From: Heterodera schachtii
Lineage: Eukaryota; Nematoda; Chromadorea; Rhabditida; Heteroderidae
Length of the DNA stretch: 64,000 nucleotides
Assembly (NCBI GenBank): GCA_023374025.1
Contig: SIJG01000131.1
Coordinates: 62,001-126,000, forward strand
Direction: 5' to 3'
Numbering within the stretch: position 1 is the stretch's first letter; every line of letters begins with the position of its first letter. Positions 50,288-59,520 of this stretch are shown here, one piece after another. Made by a program: the position numbers and the translations under genes. The notes beneath the pieces were generated by a model. That model saw only the letters and a program-made list of their open reading frames with translations, was not told the origin of the DNA and searched no databases.

Positions 50288-50643
50288 ATCGCTCTCTCTC
50301 TCTTTCCCCCCTCTTCTCTCTCTCTCTCTCTCTGTCTCTCGCAGAGATTCTCCCTTTTCATATACTATTTCCCCATCGAAAATTAAATTTTTTAAATCAG
50401 AAAAAGCTTGTAAAAAGCGTGTGTTTGGCGTACAACACCGACTCAGTGTGCTGTCGAAGCCCATTTGGTACGCCGGAAACGTGTGGCCCAACCAAGGGGT
50501 GGACCGATGATCAGAAAAAGGGCTACAAAGCGATGTTAGCCGCTTTTCCCAACTCGTACAACTACGCTTATGATGATCAGATTGCGACGGAAGTGTGCAT
50601 GAATGGAAAAGAATTCATGATCGGATTTTGCACCAATGTGTAA
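47907..50643 (+). CDS. Thaumatin-like protein A, four exons
   Basis: Exons are 47907-47949, 48383-48537, 49670-49903 and 50401-50643, phases 1, 0 and 0, giving 224 aa. Donors are GTTTGA, GTAAGG and GTAAGT. Exon 1 is only a signal peptide (MASFILLIILIITK). The mature part starts VQLTLVNGCPY, like the thaumatin N-terminus (xIVNxCxYT). SLFEW, YDVSYVDG and SYNYAYDD-type blocks align with the conserved acidic-cleft residues Glu and Asp of the family, and RLW gives the Arg. There are ten Cys in all, the number of the short thaumatin-like class, and the protein ends IGFCTNV. Thaumatin-like proteins are secreted and extracellular; animal members are linked to defence and the cuticle, but the role here is not shown. 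Gene B at 55420-58268 has the same intron positions. Confidence 0.82.
48540..48970. repeat. Intronic repeat of GGTCTCGA / AATTCTCGGT words
   Basis: In intron 2 of thaumatin-like gene A. Words such as GACAATTCTCTGTAT, AATTGTCGGTCT and TCAAGGATAATTCTCATTCT recur irregularly every 30-60 bp. Related to repeats at 24870-25000 and 44940-45310. Confidence 0.65.
50200..50342. repeat. CT-rich microsatellite
   Basis: Interrupted (TC)n and CCTTCTC runs in intron 3 of thaumatin-like gene A, ending about 60 bases before the exon 4 acceptor. Confidence 0.8.
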
Positions 50644-51270
50644 AGAAACATAAAGCAAAGCCTTTTCGTCAAGAAAAGAAATTGTTTCCATTTTTATACC
50701 CTGGCGAAATGAAATTTTCTGTAAGTTTTCGTTTCAAAAGTTTTTTTTCGACCCAAATTTAAATATGTGTAAGTTCGGAATGGTGGCTATCATTGGAGAT
50801 TTATACCTTTCAAATTTACGTATAAGGGTAAGGGAAACGAGCTGGGCACATACGGGGTACGGACTTACGGGCGAAAAAACCCATAAACCCGTAGTCCGTA
50901 AAAACTTTCGGGCTACGGGTCCGTAAAAATCCTTATACGGGTTCGGCCCACTTAGTTGGGTCGGAGGCTCAAAAACCGGACTCAAAAAGCATAAAATTCA
51001 GGAATGGCCTTTTTAAAAAACCTTATTTGTTAAGAAAATTTCATAAATTTGTGTGGCATTTTTTTAATCCGAATTTATAAAAAATTTTAAGTAAAATTAG
51101 TTTTTACAGCTAAGTGAAGGGAAAACGCCAACGGTTTGGCCAAAATTCGCTTTGGCGCCAAATACCTATAAAATATTATACTTTAATATTTTTATGACTA
51201 AACAACTAAAAAAATCGCCCGACCCCTTGAACATAAAAAACCTTGATAATTGTAGAACATAAAAAGGTAA
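50644..51270. other. Intergenic; palindromic TACGG/CCGTA patch
   Basis: Downstream of thaumatin-like gene A. 50815-50945 contains repeated TACGGG and CCCGTA words in both orientations (for example ATACGGGGTACGG and CCGTAGTCCGTA), as in a small inverted-repeat element. No terminal duplication was resolved. No gene. Confidence 0.45.
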
Positions 51271-51342
51271 CTCGCCCGGTGGGAGTCGAACCCACACCCT
51301 TTCCATACCGTGGAATGCTCTAACCGACTGAGCTACGGTGCC
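51271..51342 (-). tRNA. tRNA-like sequence, probably a pseudogene
   Basis: The minus strand has a good A box (TAGCTCAGTCGG), D stem GCTC/GAGC, and a T arm GTGGG-TTCGACT-CCCAC with B box GGTTCGACTCC, followed by a TTTTT terminator at 51265-51261. The anticodon arm is only 15 nt (TTCC/GGAA stem, loop without the usual U33), and only three acceptor-stem pairs form. The amino acid cannot be assigned. It may still be transcribed by RNA polymerase III. Confidence 0.55.
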
Positions 51343-51800
51343 CTATTTAGAGGTTCTCCCATGTCCTTTCTCCTACTTTCTCATACACTCCGGCTTACTT
51401 CTTGCTTCACATAATAAAATAATATATATATAAAATCTATAAATAATAATAATATAACACTTAGATTATAAAAATCTATTAATCTTCTCACCTCCTCCCC
51501 TCTGAAGAAAATGCCATGGATTTTAAAAAGGCGTTGGCGCATTGTCATAAGACTAGCGCAAATTCACTCCCATTATTACGCGTCTTACATAAAACACAAA
51601 GAAATGATGGCAAAGTGCAAATATGGTCACAATGAAAAGCGCAATAATTTTTTTTTGCCAAAATTAGCCTTCGGTGAATGTGGATGCCGTTTATTAGAAA
51701 AAATTATATCCATATAAATTGGCATACAGAGTGGGTGAATTATTATTAGTTTTACTTTTTTTTATATATATCCATTTTATTTTATTTTTATTTCCTTAAA

Positions 51801-52549
51801 ATGATTGTAAGAGCTGTTGCGATGTTAGCTTTCTTCTTGAATGGTAAAAAATATTAAATCCTAGCCTTGAACCTAAGCCTAGCCTAGAACCTAAGCTTAG
51901 CCTAGAACTTAAGCATAATCCAGAGCCTAAGCCTAACCTAGAGCCGAAGCCTAGCCTGGAGCCTAGGCTAGCCTAGAAGCTAAGCATAATCCAGAGCCTA
52001 AGCCTAACCTAGAGCCGAAACCTAGCCTGGAGCTGAAGCCTAGCCTAGAGCCTAAGCATAACCCAGAGCATAAGCCTAACCTAGAGCTGAAGCCTAGCCT
52101 GGAGCATAAGTCTTGCCTACTAAGCCTAAGCATAGTCTAGGTCCTATTTAAATTTAAATTTAAATTTTCAATTTTTAGTTTCCGACGGAATGCCAAACGC
52201 TCTTTCGACCGCCAATGGAATACCGTCGTCACAATTTGTGCAAAATCCAAGCATCATGCAACAAATGGCGATGAACAACCATCCGATTAACAACAAATTT
52301 GACATTGGCACCAATTCACTTGGAGGTATTGGCAAAAATGCAGAATTATTTTTTTGAATTTTTTTTTAATTTCAAATTTAGTAAATCAGCATCAACCAGT
52401 AGCAGAAGCACCAGAAGCAGCACATCAGCAGAAAAAGTGAGAAAACAACTTGTTAAAAAAAAATTAAAATTAAAAACTTTTTAATTTAATTTAGAAACAA
52501 CCGAAAAAATAATCGACATGGAAACGGGGGAGGTGAACATAAAATGTAA
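51801..52549 (+). CDS. Short secreted protein, four exons
   Basis: Exons are 51801-51843, 52179-52325, 52382-52436 and 52495-52549, phases 1, 1 and 2. The first exon (43 bp, signal peptide MIVRAVAMLAFFLN) has the same length and phase as that of thaumatin-like gene A. The mature part is Asn/Met/Gln-rich (MQQMAMNNHPINNK), then EAPEAAHQQKK, then basic and Gly-rich NNRKNNRHGNGGGEHKM, with TAA at 52547. The final ATG-TAA overlaps a consensus donor (GTAAGT). An alternative model splices from there to a basic exon ending at 52829 and continues into the next gene. No domain recognised; a small secreted peptide or effector-type protein is possible. Confidence 0.45.
51860..52140. repeat. Intronic minisatellite, CCTAGCCTAGAGCCTAAGC type
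   Basis: About twelve imperfect copies of a 20-24 bp unit (AGCCTAGCCTAGAGCCTAAG and variants with CATAATCC) in intron 1 of the short secreted-protein gene. Confidence 0.85.
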
Positions 52550-52791
52550 GTTATTGCATTTATTGAAATACCCCCCCCGCCCTGCTGAATTAGCCTGAAA
52601 AGCCCACTTTTTGAAAGGGTTTGAAATATAAAGCCCCTGGGGCGGGGGCTCAATTTCAAGAAAAACGGCAATTAAATTATGTCTTTAAATTAAAAACTGA
52701 ATTAAGGCATGTTGCACAAAGACACAAAACACCAAACAAAAGGATAAAGCTGAAGGAAAAGCGAAAACTCCGAATTAAGAAGAGCAAAGAT

Positions 52792-55287
52792 ATGGGAGGA
52801 ATGAGAAGCAAAGTGAAAAAATTGATCATGTAAGTTGGCGCGGGGGATCAATGGTGGGGGAACACTGATCAGGAGAGATTTATTGAACAGTCTTCGTTTG
52901 AGCCATGATTTTTTTAAAACAAAAAGTAAAACAAATTATTTTTTTTCAAATTATTAAAAAATTTTTTTTGCACTTCATTTAAATTTTATGTTGAAAATAA
53001 TCATAAAAAATAAAAAAAAAGAAGAAAATTGTTCAAAAAAGTAAGCTTTATATGCACAAACTAAGATATAACTAATGTAAGAAAAAAGAAATCAAAAAAA
53101 TGATTTGCTTCTTAAAGGTCTTTAATTAGTGTGAAATTTACAATTATAAAAATTTCAAAAATTAATTGATTTCCATGTAATTAAATTTGTGAAACATTTG
53201 TTCATTTTTTTATATTGCCTTTCAAGGTTTTTTGCTTTCTTGCTGCTCAGTGTGAGCACGTATACTGACAAAATGCCGAGCAATGTGATGATCCGTAAGT
53301 GTTCGCTAATGATTAATTATTGGTGTAAAATTTTAACTAATTAATTCATAAATTTATTTTGGATTCTGTCTTGCTAAGAATCTGAAAATGTTTGTTAAAA
53401 TTCGTAAAATATCTTTAAATATTTTTAAAATGTAAATATTACAACAAAAAAAAAATTACGCTATTTGCAAAGTGACATTTATCGAATTAAATTTTGAAAA
53501 ATAAATTTCTAATTTCCCAAGTTTTAAATTTTTATTTGAATTCAGGTTAGTGATTTGATTAATTGGTTAAAAATAGAGCTCTATCTGGGCCTGGATTTCC
53601 TGTATCCAGGTTCATCCATTTTTCGGCAGGTGCCCCTCCCCCTACACCTAAAAAAAGTATAAAAATTCTCTACCGCCCATCGGCGATATCCAATTTGTTA
53701 ATAATATTTGTATTTTATCTATTTTTTCTTAAAATGGAATAATTAATGTTGGCCAAAAAGAAAAAAATTTCCAAATATTTTCATTAAAAAATAAATCAAA
53801 TAAAAAATAGCAAAGTACAAAATTTTATTTTCTCATTTTAAAGAATATGACAACAAATTTGTGCCAATTGAGCAAAAATATTTGTCGTGCCAGAATGTGT
53901 CCAACGGCGGCGTTGGGCACAATTGTGAATTTAGTTTGGACAATTTGGAGGTGGACGAAGAAAGCTCGAAGCTTTCAATTTGGGCCAATGTGCGTAATGA
54001 TAACAGCAGCTCACTTCAAAAATTAACCGAATTGGTAGCGAAATTATAATTAATTAATTAAAATTAGGCTGAAATTAATTCTTTTAAATTTTTCATTTAA
54101 TTATTTCACAATTTTTGTATTCCCCGCCCTTCGGGGAGGGAGAAACTTAAAAAATATCGGGAAGCAATTTCTTTTGGGGAGGAAATTCTTCGACAAAATT
54201 TGTCGTGGGTGGCCGGAGAAATTTTAAAAATGTCGTGGAGGCAATTTTTTAAAAAAAATTAAAAAATACATAATTTTTCTAGACAAACAAAAAAAAAGTT
54301 TAAGTCGGAGGGATCTGGTAGGAAATTGCCCGACAAAATTTGTCGGATATGGCTGAAGAAATTTTTAAAATTATTCTCGTGAAGCACCACCCTCTTCGGG
54401 GAGAAAATTTCCAGAAAGTCGAAAAAACAAAACAAAAAAGTCTCAGATTACAAGGCCTTATAATAAATAGGGTTCGAAATTGTATGATTTTGCAAATTTT
54501 TTCTGCGCATATGCTATGTAGAAAGGAAGAGGCTCAAAAAAAGCATTTCTTCGTTAAAAATTTTTTGATTTGCTGAAGCATTTCAGTGCATATAAATGCA
54601 TATTTTAGGGGGTTTTAAGAATCGACTTTTTGTGAATTAAAAAAATACAAACTTAAAAATAGAAAAGTTTTGAACTCAAATTCTGAATTTTTGCATAAAT
54701 TTTTGCATTTTTTTGAGGGTTAAAAGCCGTATTTGGCAGTTTTTAGGCATATTTTTAGTGCATATTTGGGCATTTTTTCGGGTTTTTAGGGCATATTTGG
54801 GGGGTTTTAGTGCATATTTTATGCGCATATTTGGCATTTTTTAGTGCATTCAGCTTATAAGTTATAACCCTAATAATAAGCAGTTTATACGACCAATTGA
54901 GAATTTTTCTTCAAATTCTTATAATTCACATTAATTAAATTTCTTTAAAATAATTTTATTTCCGTTTCACATAAATTGAGGCTCATAATTTTTAATTCAG
55001 AAATTAATTACATTTAAACAATTTATTAGGACATTGGGAAGTGTGAAATTGAGGATGGACGTGCGTATTGTGGTGAACGAATTGAGATTAAGCCGGATCA
55101 GATTGATCAGCTTGACAAAATTGAGCTGAAGAAAGTGCCAACTGCTGCTGCTACAGACAGAAAATTGTTGCAGCAGCAGGATAAAGCAACAACAAAACGA
55201 AAAGTGCCAAGAGGTGGCAGAAAATTGTTACAGCAAGGTAAAGCCAATAAGAAGACTCAATTAGTAAAGGGGATTAAGACTAATTAG
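52792..55287 (+). CDS. Cys-containing secreted protein, four exons
   Basis: Exons are 52792-52829, 53227-53294, 53844-54034 and 55030-55287, phases 2, 1 and 0, with donors GTAAGT, GTAAGT and GTAGCG. The signal peptide spans exons 1 and 2: basic MGGMRSKVKKLI, then MFFAFLLLSVSTYT. Four Cys follow, spaced CQNVSNGGVGHNC and CEIEDGRAYC, in an acidic context (NLEVDEESSKL, KPDQIDQLDKIELK), probably forming two disulfides. The C-terminus is basic, with RKLLQQ twice. Exon 3 alone could end at TAA 54047-54049 if its intron is retained. Intron 3 holds a hAT-like element (54468-54872). A donor-like AAG|GTAAAG at 55237 could instead join, in phase, to the thaumatin domain at 55409. Family not recognised. 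Confidence 0.5.
54468..54872. mobile_element. Non-autonomous hAT-like element (405 bp)
   Basis: Both ends begin TAGGGTT (left TAGGGTTCGAAATT, inverted right TAGGGTTATAACTT). The flanking 8-mers ATAATAAA and ATAATAAG match at 7 of 8. The interior has repeated GCATATTT and TTTTAGTGCAT words and no coding frame. It lies in intron 3 of the Cys-containing secreted protein. Confidence 0.68.
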
Positions 55288-55419
55288 TAAAATTTTCATG
55301 AATTTTAAAGCAGTTGGAATAGTGACAAAAAATTTTTTTACATAATGTCAAAATGATTTTTGTGTAAGTTGGCTGCCTTACGCCATAGAATTTTTTTTTT
55401 GCGGTAAGGCGGCGGCGGC

Positions 55420-58268
55420 ATGAATTTCTTGTTTGTGAACAAATGCCCATATGATATTACGGTGATCGGTGCCAAAGAAGGCAATAACATCATTCCGCCA
55501 ACGATAGTGCCACAGGGCCAAACAGCGCAAGCGACCGTCGCGGGTGGGCTGACTTCGTGCCGTTTATGGGCTGAGACGGACTGTGGCCAAGTAAGGCACA
55601 CGCCTATTAATTTTTGGCATTGATCAAGAAGAGGCTGGCTGACTCTGATCAGTGCTTTTTCGTTAAATATAATCATTTAATCAAGAAAAAATATTCGGAA
55701 ATTTTGATTTTTTCTAAGCTATTTTCACGATTATCTGATGGATGTCGTGCCGGCAGGCGGACTATGTTTGAACTTAATCTGAGTTGAAACTTCCAAATTT
55801 TTCCACAAACTCAATTCTATCTTTTTCATTTCTATAGTCAAAATAAATTATTTAAATTTACAAGTATGGGACAGTTTACTGGCAAAATTTAAGCCCCGTT
55901 TTAGCCCGGTCAAATTTGGCCGGGTCCAGGCCCTGGCTCGTGCTTTTGGGCATTTTTTCAAAAAATCCTTTATTTAAAAGGTCCCCTCTATTAAAAAGTG
56001 CCCTTTTGACCTATGTATAAGGACCGAAAAATTTTTAAAAACTCAATTTTGGCATTCTCTTGATAATATAATAAAAATGTAACATTTCAAAAAATTGGAA
56101 ATTTGTTCCAAAAAGACAAAAAATGGAAAATTTTCGATTTCTTACTCAATTTTTTTTCAAAAATAAATTTTTAGCTTTGTTTTATTTTTTTCATCCCAGA
56201 TGTTTTTTACCATAACATATTTTCGAGGATTTTAGCTTAAAATTAACGACACGAATTTGAATAAATTCTGTGGAAATTTACTCTCAATTTCATACATGAA
56301 AAAGGGGTGGGGGGGTCAACCAAAATTTTTGCGAAATGGTCTGGAGGGGGGGGGGGGGGGGGGGGGGGTCAGCGGCCAATTTTGCGAAATGGCCCAGCCA
56401 TGTAAATTGACGACCTTTTTTTTTTTTTGCTTTTCAAAACCATTTTTTTTTGCGGCGCGGTTTTTTCAAAAAAATTTGCAAACAAAGGGGCCGGCGGTGC
56501 CGGGCGGGGCCGCCGGGGAAAAATTTTGAAAATTTCAGTGTAATTTGTTAACAGATTTGCACTAAAAACTGCCAAATTTTTGCGATTTTTAGCCATGCGC
56601 CTTTTTTGGGCTAATTTTTTGAAGAAAAATAGGTTTTTGGGGGGCCGGCGGTGCCGATAGGCGCCGCCGGGGGAAAATTTTAAGAATTTTTAATGAATTT
56701 GGTTAAGAAAATAGCCAAAATTTTCAGAAATTTCCCTTTTCCCCTTCGCCGGCGACCCCCCCCCCCCCACCTGTATGCTCAATTTTTAGAGAAATTTATA
56801 GCATATATTGTAATTTTTGTGCGCTTATTTTGAAGATTTTGTGTGCATATAATTCTCAGCCATAATCATCATCATCATTAATTAATTAATTAATTAATTA
56901 ATTAATTAATTAATTAATTAATTAATTATTATTGTTATTACATCACTAATTTGTCATTTCACTCACTAAAAAGGCTCTGCCCGATGGCTCCGGAGGGACG
57001 AAAGCATGCAGCCCAACACAAGCTGATCCGACAGTTTCACTCTTTGAATGGAGCACTGATCAACAGGGCCAAACATTTTATGACATCAGCTATGTGGATG
57101 CTGCCAGTGTGCCAATGAGTGTGTTTGAGCCAACGTGTGCCAAAAATATTTCGTACAACCCAAATTTGGGCAATAGTATTCAAAATCTTTGGAATGCGGT
57201 ACCGGCGCCAATGCAAGCGGTTGATCAATTTGGGGTAAAAATATTTCTTATAAAAATTAAATTTAAAAAAATCTCGCATTTTTGAAAATTCTCCGGCTAT
57301 ATCTATCCCGGCAATTTTGATCTGGACATTTTGGTCACAAATCCCCGACATTTCCTCTATCCCCGACGGTTGGCGAAGTTCATTAGATTAAAGTATAAAA
57401 GTTACAAATTTACTGATTACCCAGGTGATGGTGTTATCGGAGGCCCCTAAAAATGGAACCCCGACATTTGCGCCTATGTCCAAAATTGGATTCAAAGTTG
57501 AATTTTTTCAAGCCCTGATAGCCTAAACAGCATTAAGATAAAATGATCGGATTCAATCACTTTCAATCGCTTATTTAATGCTGTATTATGCAATCAGTTG
57601 AAAAAAAAAATTTAATTTTGAACCCGATTTTGGATAAAGGCGCAAATGTCGGGAGACTCTAAAATTTCCGGCGACCTGATCCAGCCTTCAAAAAAAAAAT
57701 TTTTTTTTTTTTTGTCAAAAAATGCTTCTCTTAGAAACAATTTAAAAAAAAAATTGTTGCATTTTTGTAAAAAATAAATTCAAAATATTAAAATAGGCAC
57801 CATTTAGTGGCGCCAAAAATTGCCTCATTAATGAATTTCCTTGCTAAATTTTGCACTGATGGGGCAAATGTTAATGGATTAGCCCATAATTTTGGTTGAA
57901 ATAAATATTATTAAATATAATACTATTTTTATTTTTTTTTTAAATTTTTATTCAAAATAAATATTTTTCCACCAACACAGAAACAATTCGTGAAAAGCCC
58001 TTGTCAAGCTTACGATTCGGCGGCGACATGTTGCACTGGTGCACACAATTTGCCCACCACATGTGGCGTATTTTATCAACCGGATGGCACTGCTCAGACA
58101 AATAACATGACCCAAGCAGAAATTGACGGTCTGAATGCCATGCACACCGCGTTTCCCAGCTCGTACAGCTACGCGTATGATGATAAAATTGCCACCGGAA
58201 TGTGCCCGGGGGTTAACCAATTTACGATTGGCTTTGGTACAAATTGCAATGATGCCAGTTGTAGTTAG
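55420..58268 (+). CDS. Thaumatin-like protein B, three exons seen
   Basis: Exons are 55420-55590, 56974-57234 and 57981-58268, both junctions phase 0, giving 239 aa from the first ATG. It begins MNFLFVNKCPY, with no signal peptide, although the family is secreted and the paralogue A has one in a separate phase-1 exon. The frame is open upstream through GGC codons to an AAG acceptor at 55408 in phase 1, so a 5' exon is probably missing. RLWAETDC, SLFEW, YDISYVD and YSYAYDD preserve the family's Arg/Glu/Asp cleft residues. The stretch DGSGGTKACSP, absent from A, resembles the DGSG segment of plant thaumatins. The usual Cys in the final IxFC strand is Gly (IGFGTNC), with Cys displaced three residues and two extra Cys in all. 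Confidence 0.78.
56280..56770. repeat. GC-rich hairpin repeat in thaumatin B intron
   Basis: Long G runs (56346-56369) followed by two hairpin motifs of the form GGCGGTGCC…GGCGCCGCC at about 56490 and 56645, spaced by AAATTT-rich sequence. The same arrangement is seen near 480-520, 39140-39310 and, more diverged, 41430-41610. Confidence 0.6.
56878..56928. repeat. (ATTA)n microsatellite
   Basis: About twelve copies of ATTA, 45 bases before the exon acceptor of thaumatin-like gene B. Confidence 0.9.
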
Positions 58269-58792
58269 GTTGTTTGGCAAATGCTGATCAATCAGTGGCG
58301 ATCTAATGTGGGGAGGAGGCTGTGATCAGTGATAGTTTGATCAGTGTGTGAGTGTGATCAATTGGGGAGAGATACAGAGGCGGCTGCTGTTGATTGGTTG
58401 ATTTTTAAGTGTTTATTTTATTTTGTTATTTGTTAGAATTCATAGTGATCGGAAAACGAATGAAAATTCGGGGGCCTGGTCTATCAAAGTTTATCCGTCA
58501 ATTTCCGAGCCTAAATTTGGCTAGGGATTCCAATGTTTTTTTTTTTTTTGAATTTAGTGTTCAAGTTTTTCGATTTTCTGTTAAATCCCAGGAAAATTCA
58601 AAAAAATTTTAACATTCGTTTTCCTTTGAGTTTTTGGGTTCCAATTTCATTGTATTCCTTGTTTATATACATATTTATTTTTGTCATATTTTGTATGAAA
58701 CCTGTATGTTTTTTCCTTGTCAAAGTAATTTGCTAATTCCGATTTTTTCGTTTAAGTTCAAAGTCCAAAACATTGTAATTTTGACGGTCTAC

Positions 58793-59207
58793 CTCAGTTC
58801 GGCCCCCACAGTTCGGCCCCCACGATTCGGCCCCAGCATGTTTTTCCTCTACAACTTTCTATAACTTTTTTCTTTATCAACCAAATCCAACATTGTTGGT
58901 ATCATTCAAAAGCTTAATGTGTTTAAAAGCTTTTTCTAAGCTAATGCTTTGCGATTAGACAAATACCAAAAAAGTTATACATGAAAATTGCAAAAAGGTT
59001 GAAATTTTTGAAGTTTTTTCTTAATTTTTTCCAGGCTTGAAAATCTATCCGCTTTTTGTAAGGCTAATAGAGCATGTGAAGAGCTTTCGAATGATACCAA
59101 GATTGATGGATTTGGATTCCAAAGGAAAAAGCTATCATGGAAAAACGAGCTGGGGCCGAATCGTGAGGGCCGAACCGTGAGGGCCGAACTGTGGGGGCCG
59201 AACTGAG
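58793..59207. mobile_element. Inverted-repeat MITE with CAGTTCGGCCCC ends
   Basis: The left end has CTCAGTTCGGCCCCCAC, then CAGTTCGG and CGATTCGGCCCCAGC at 58793-58838. The right end is the complement, with one extra unit, to 59207. The interior contains ATAACTTTTTT and CATTGTTGGTATCATTC words shared with 63845-63900. No clear target duplication was found, so the superfamily is unknown. Confidence 0.6.
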
Positions 59208-59338
59208 CGGTTCCGAATTTCGATATCGAACTGCACTCCTATATATATGTATTTTTTTTTTTGTATCCTGGTTTATATTTTATTTTTGAAACGCATAAAA
59301 TTATTTGTTGGCCAATTAAAAAAAAATTCTAGAGTCTT

Positions 59339-59520
59339 AAGCATATTCCGTGAGCGGAAAATGCGTCAGTGATACAATTATTTTTAAAATAAATTTCTGT
59401 ACCATTAAGTATTGTAGTATAAAGAAATTCTACAAGAACTTCGTTCTGAATTCGAAAACCCAGTCCCGAATTCGAACAAAAAGTCAAAAGTCCAAAAATT
59501 TCGAATTTAATCAATTGTGA
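59339..59520. mobile_element. Truncated copy of the foldback MITE
   Basis: Matches the left half of 29656-30099 (GGAAAATGCGTCAGTGATAC, GTATTGTAGTATA, CCCGAATTCGAACAAAAAGT) but lacks the inverted right half. Confidence 0.65.

Noticed and set aside
57948..58280. 110-codon minus-strand frame
   Set aside because: Shadow of the last thaumatin-like B exon.
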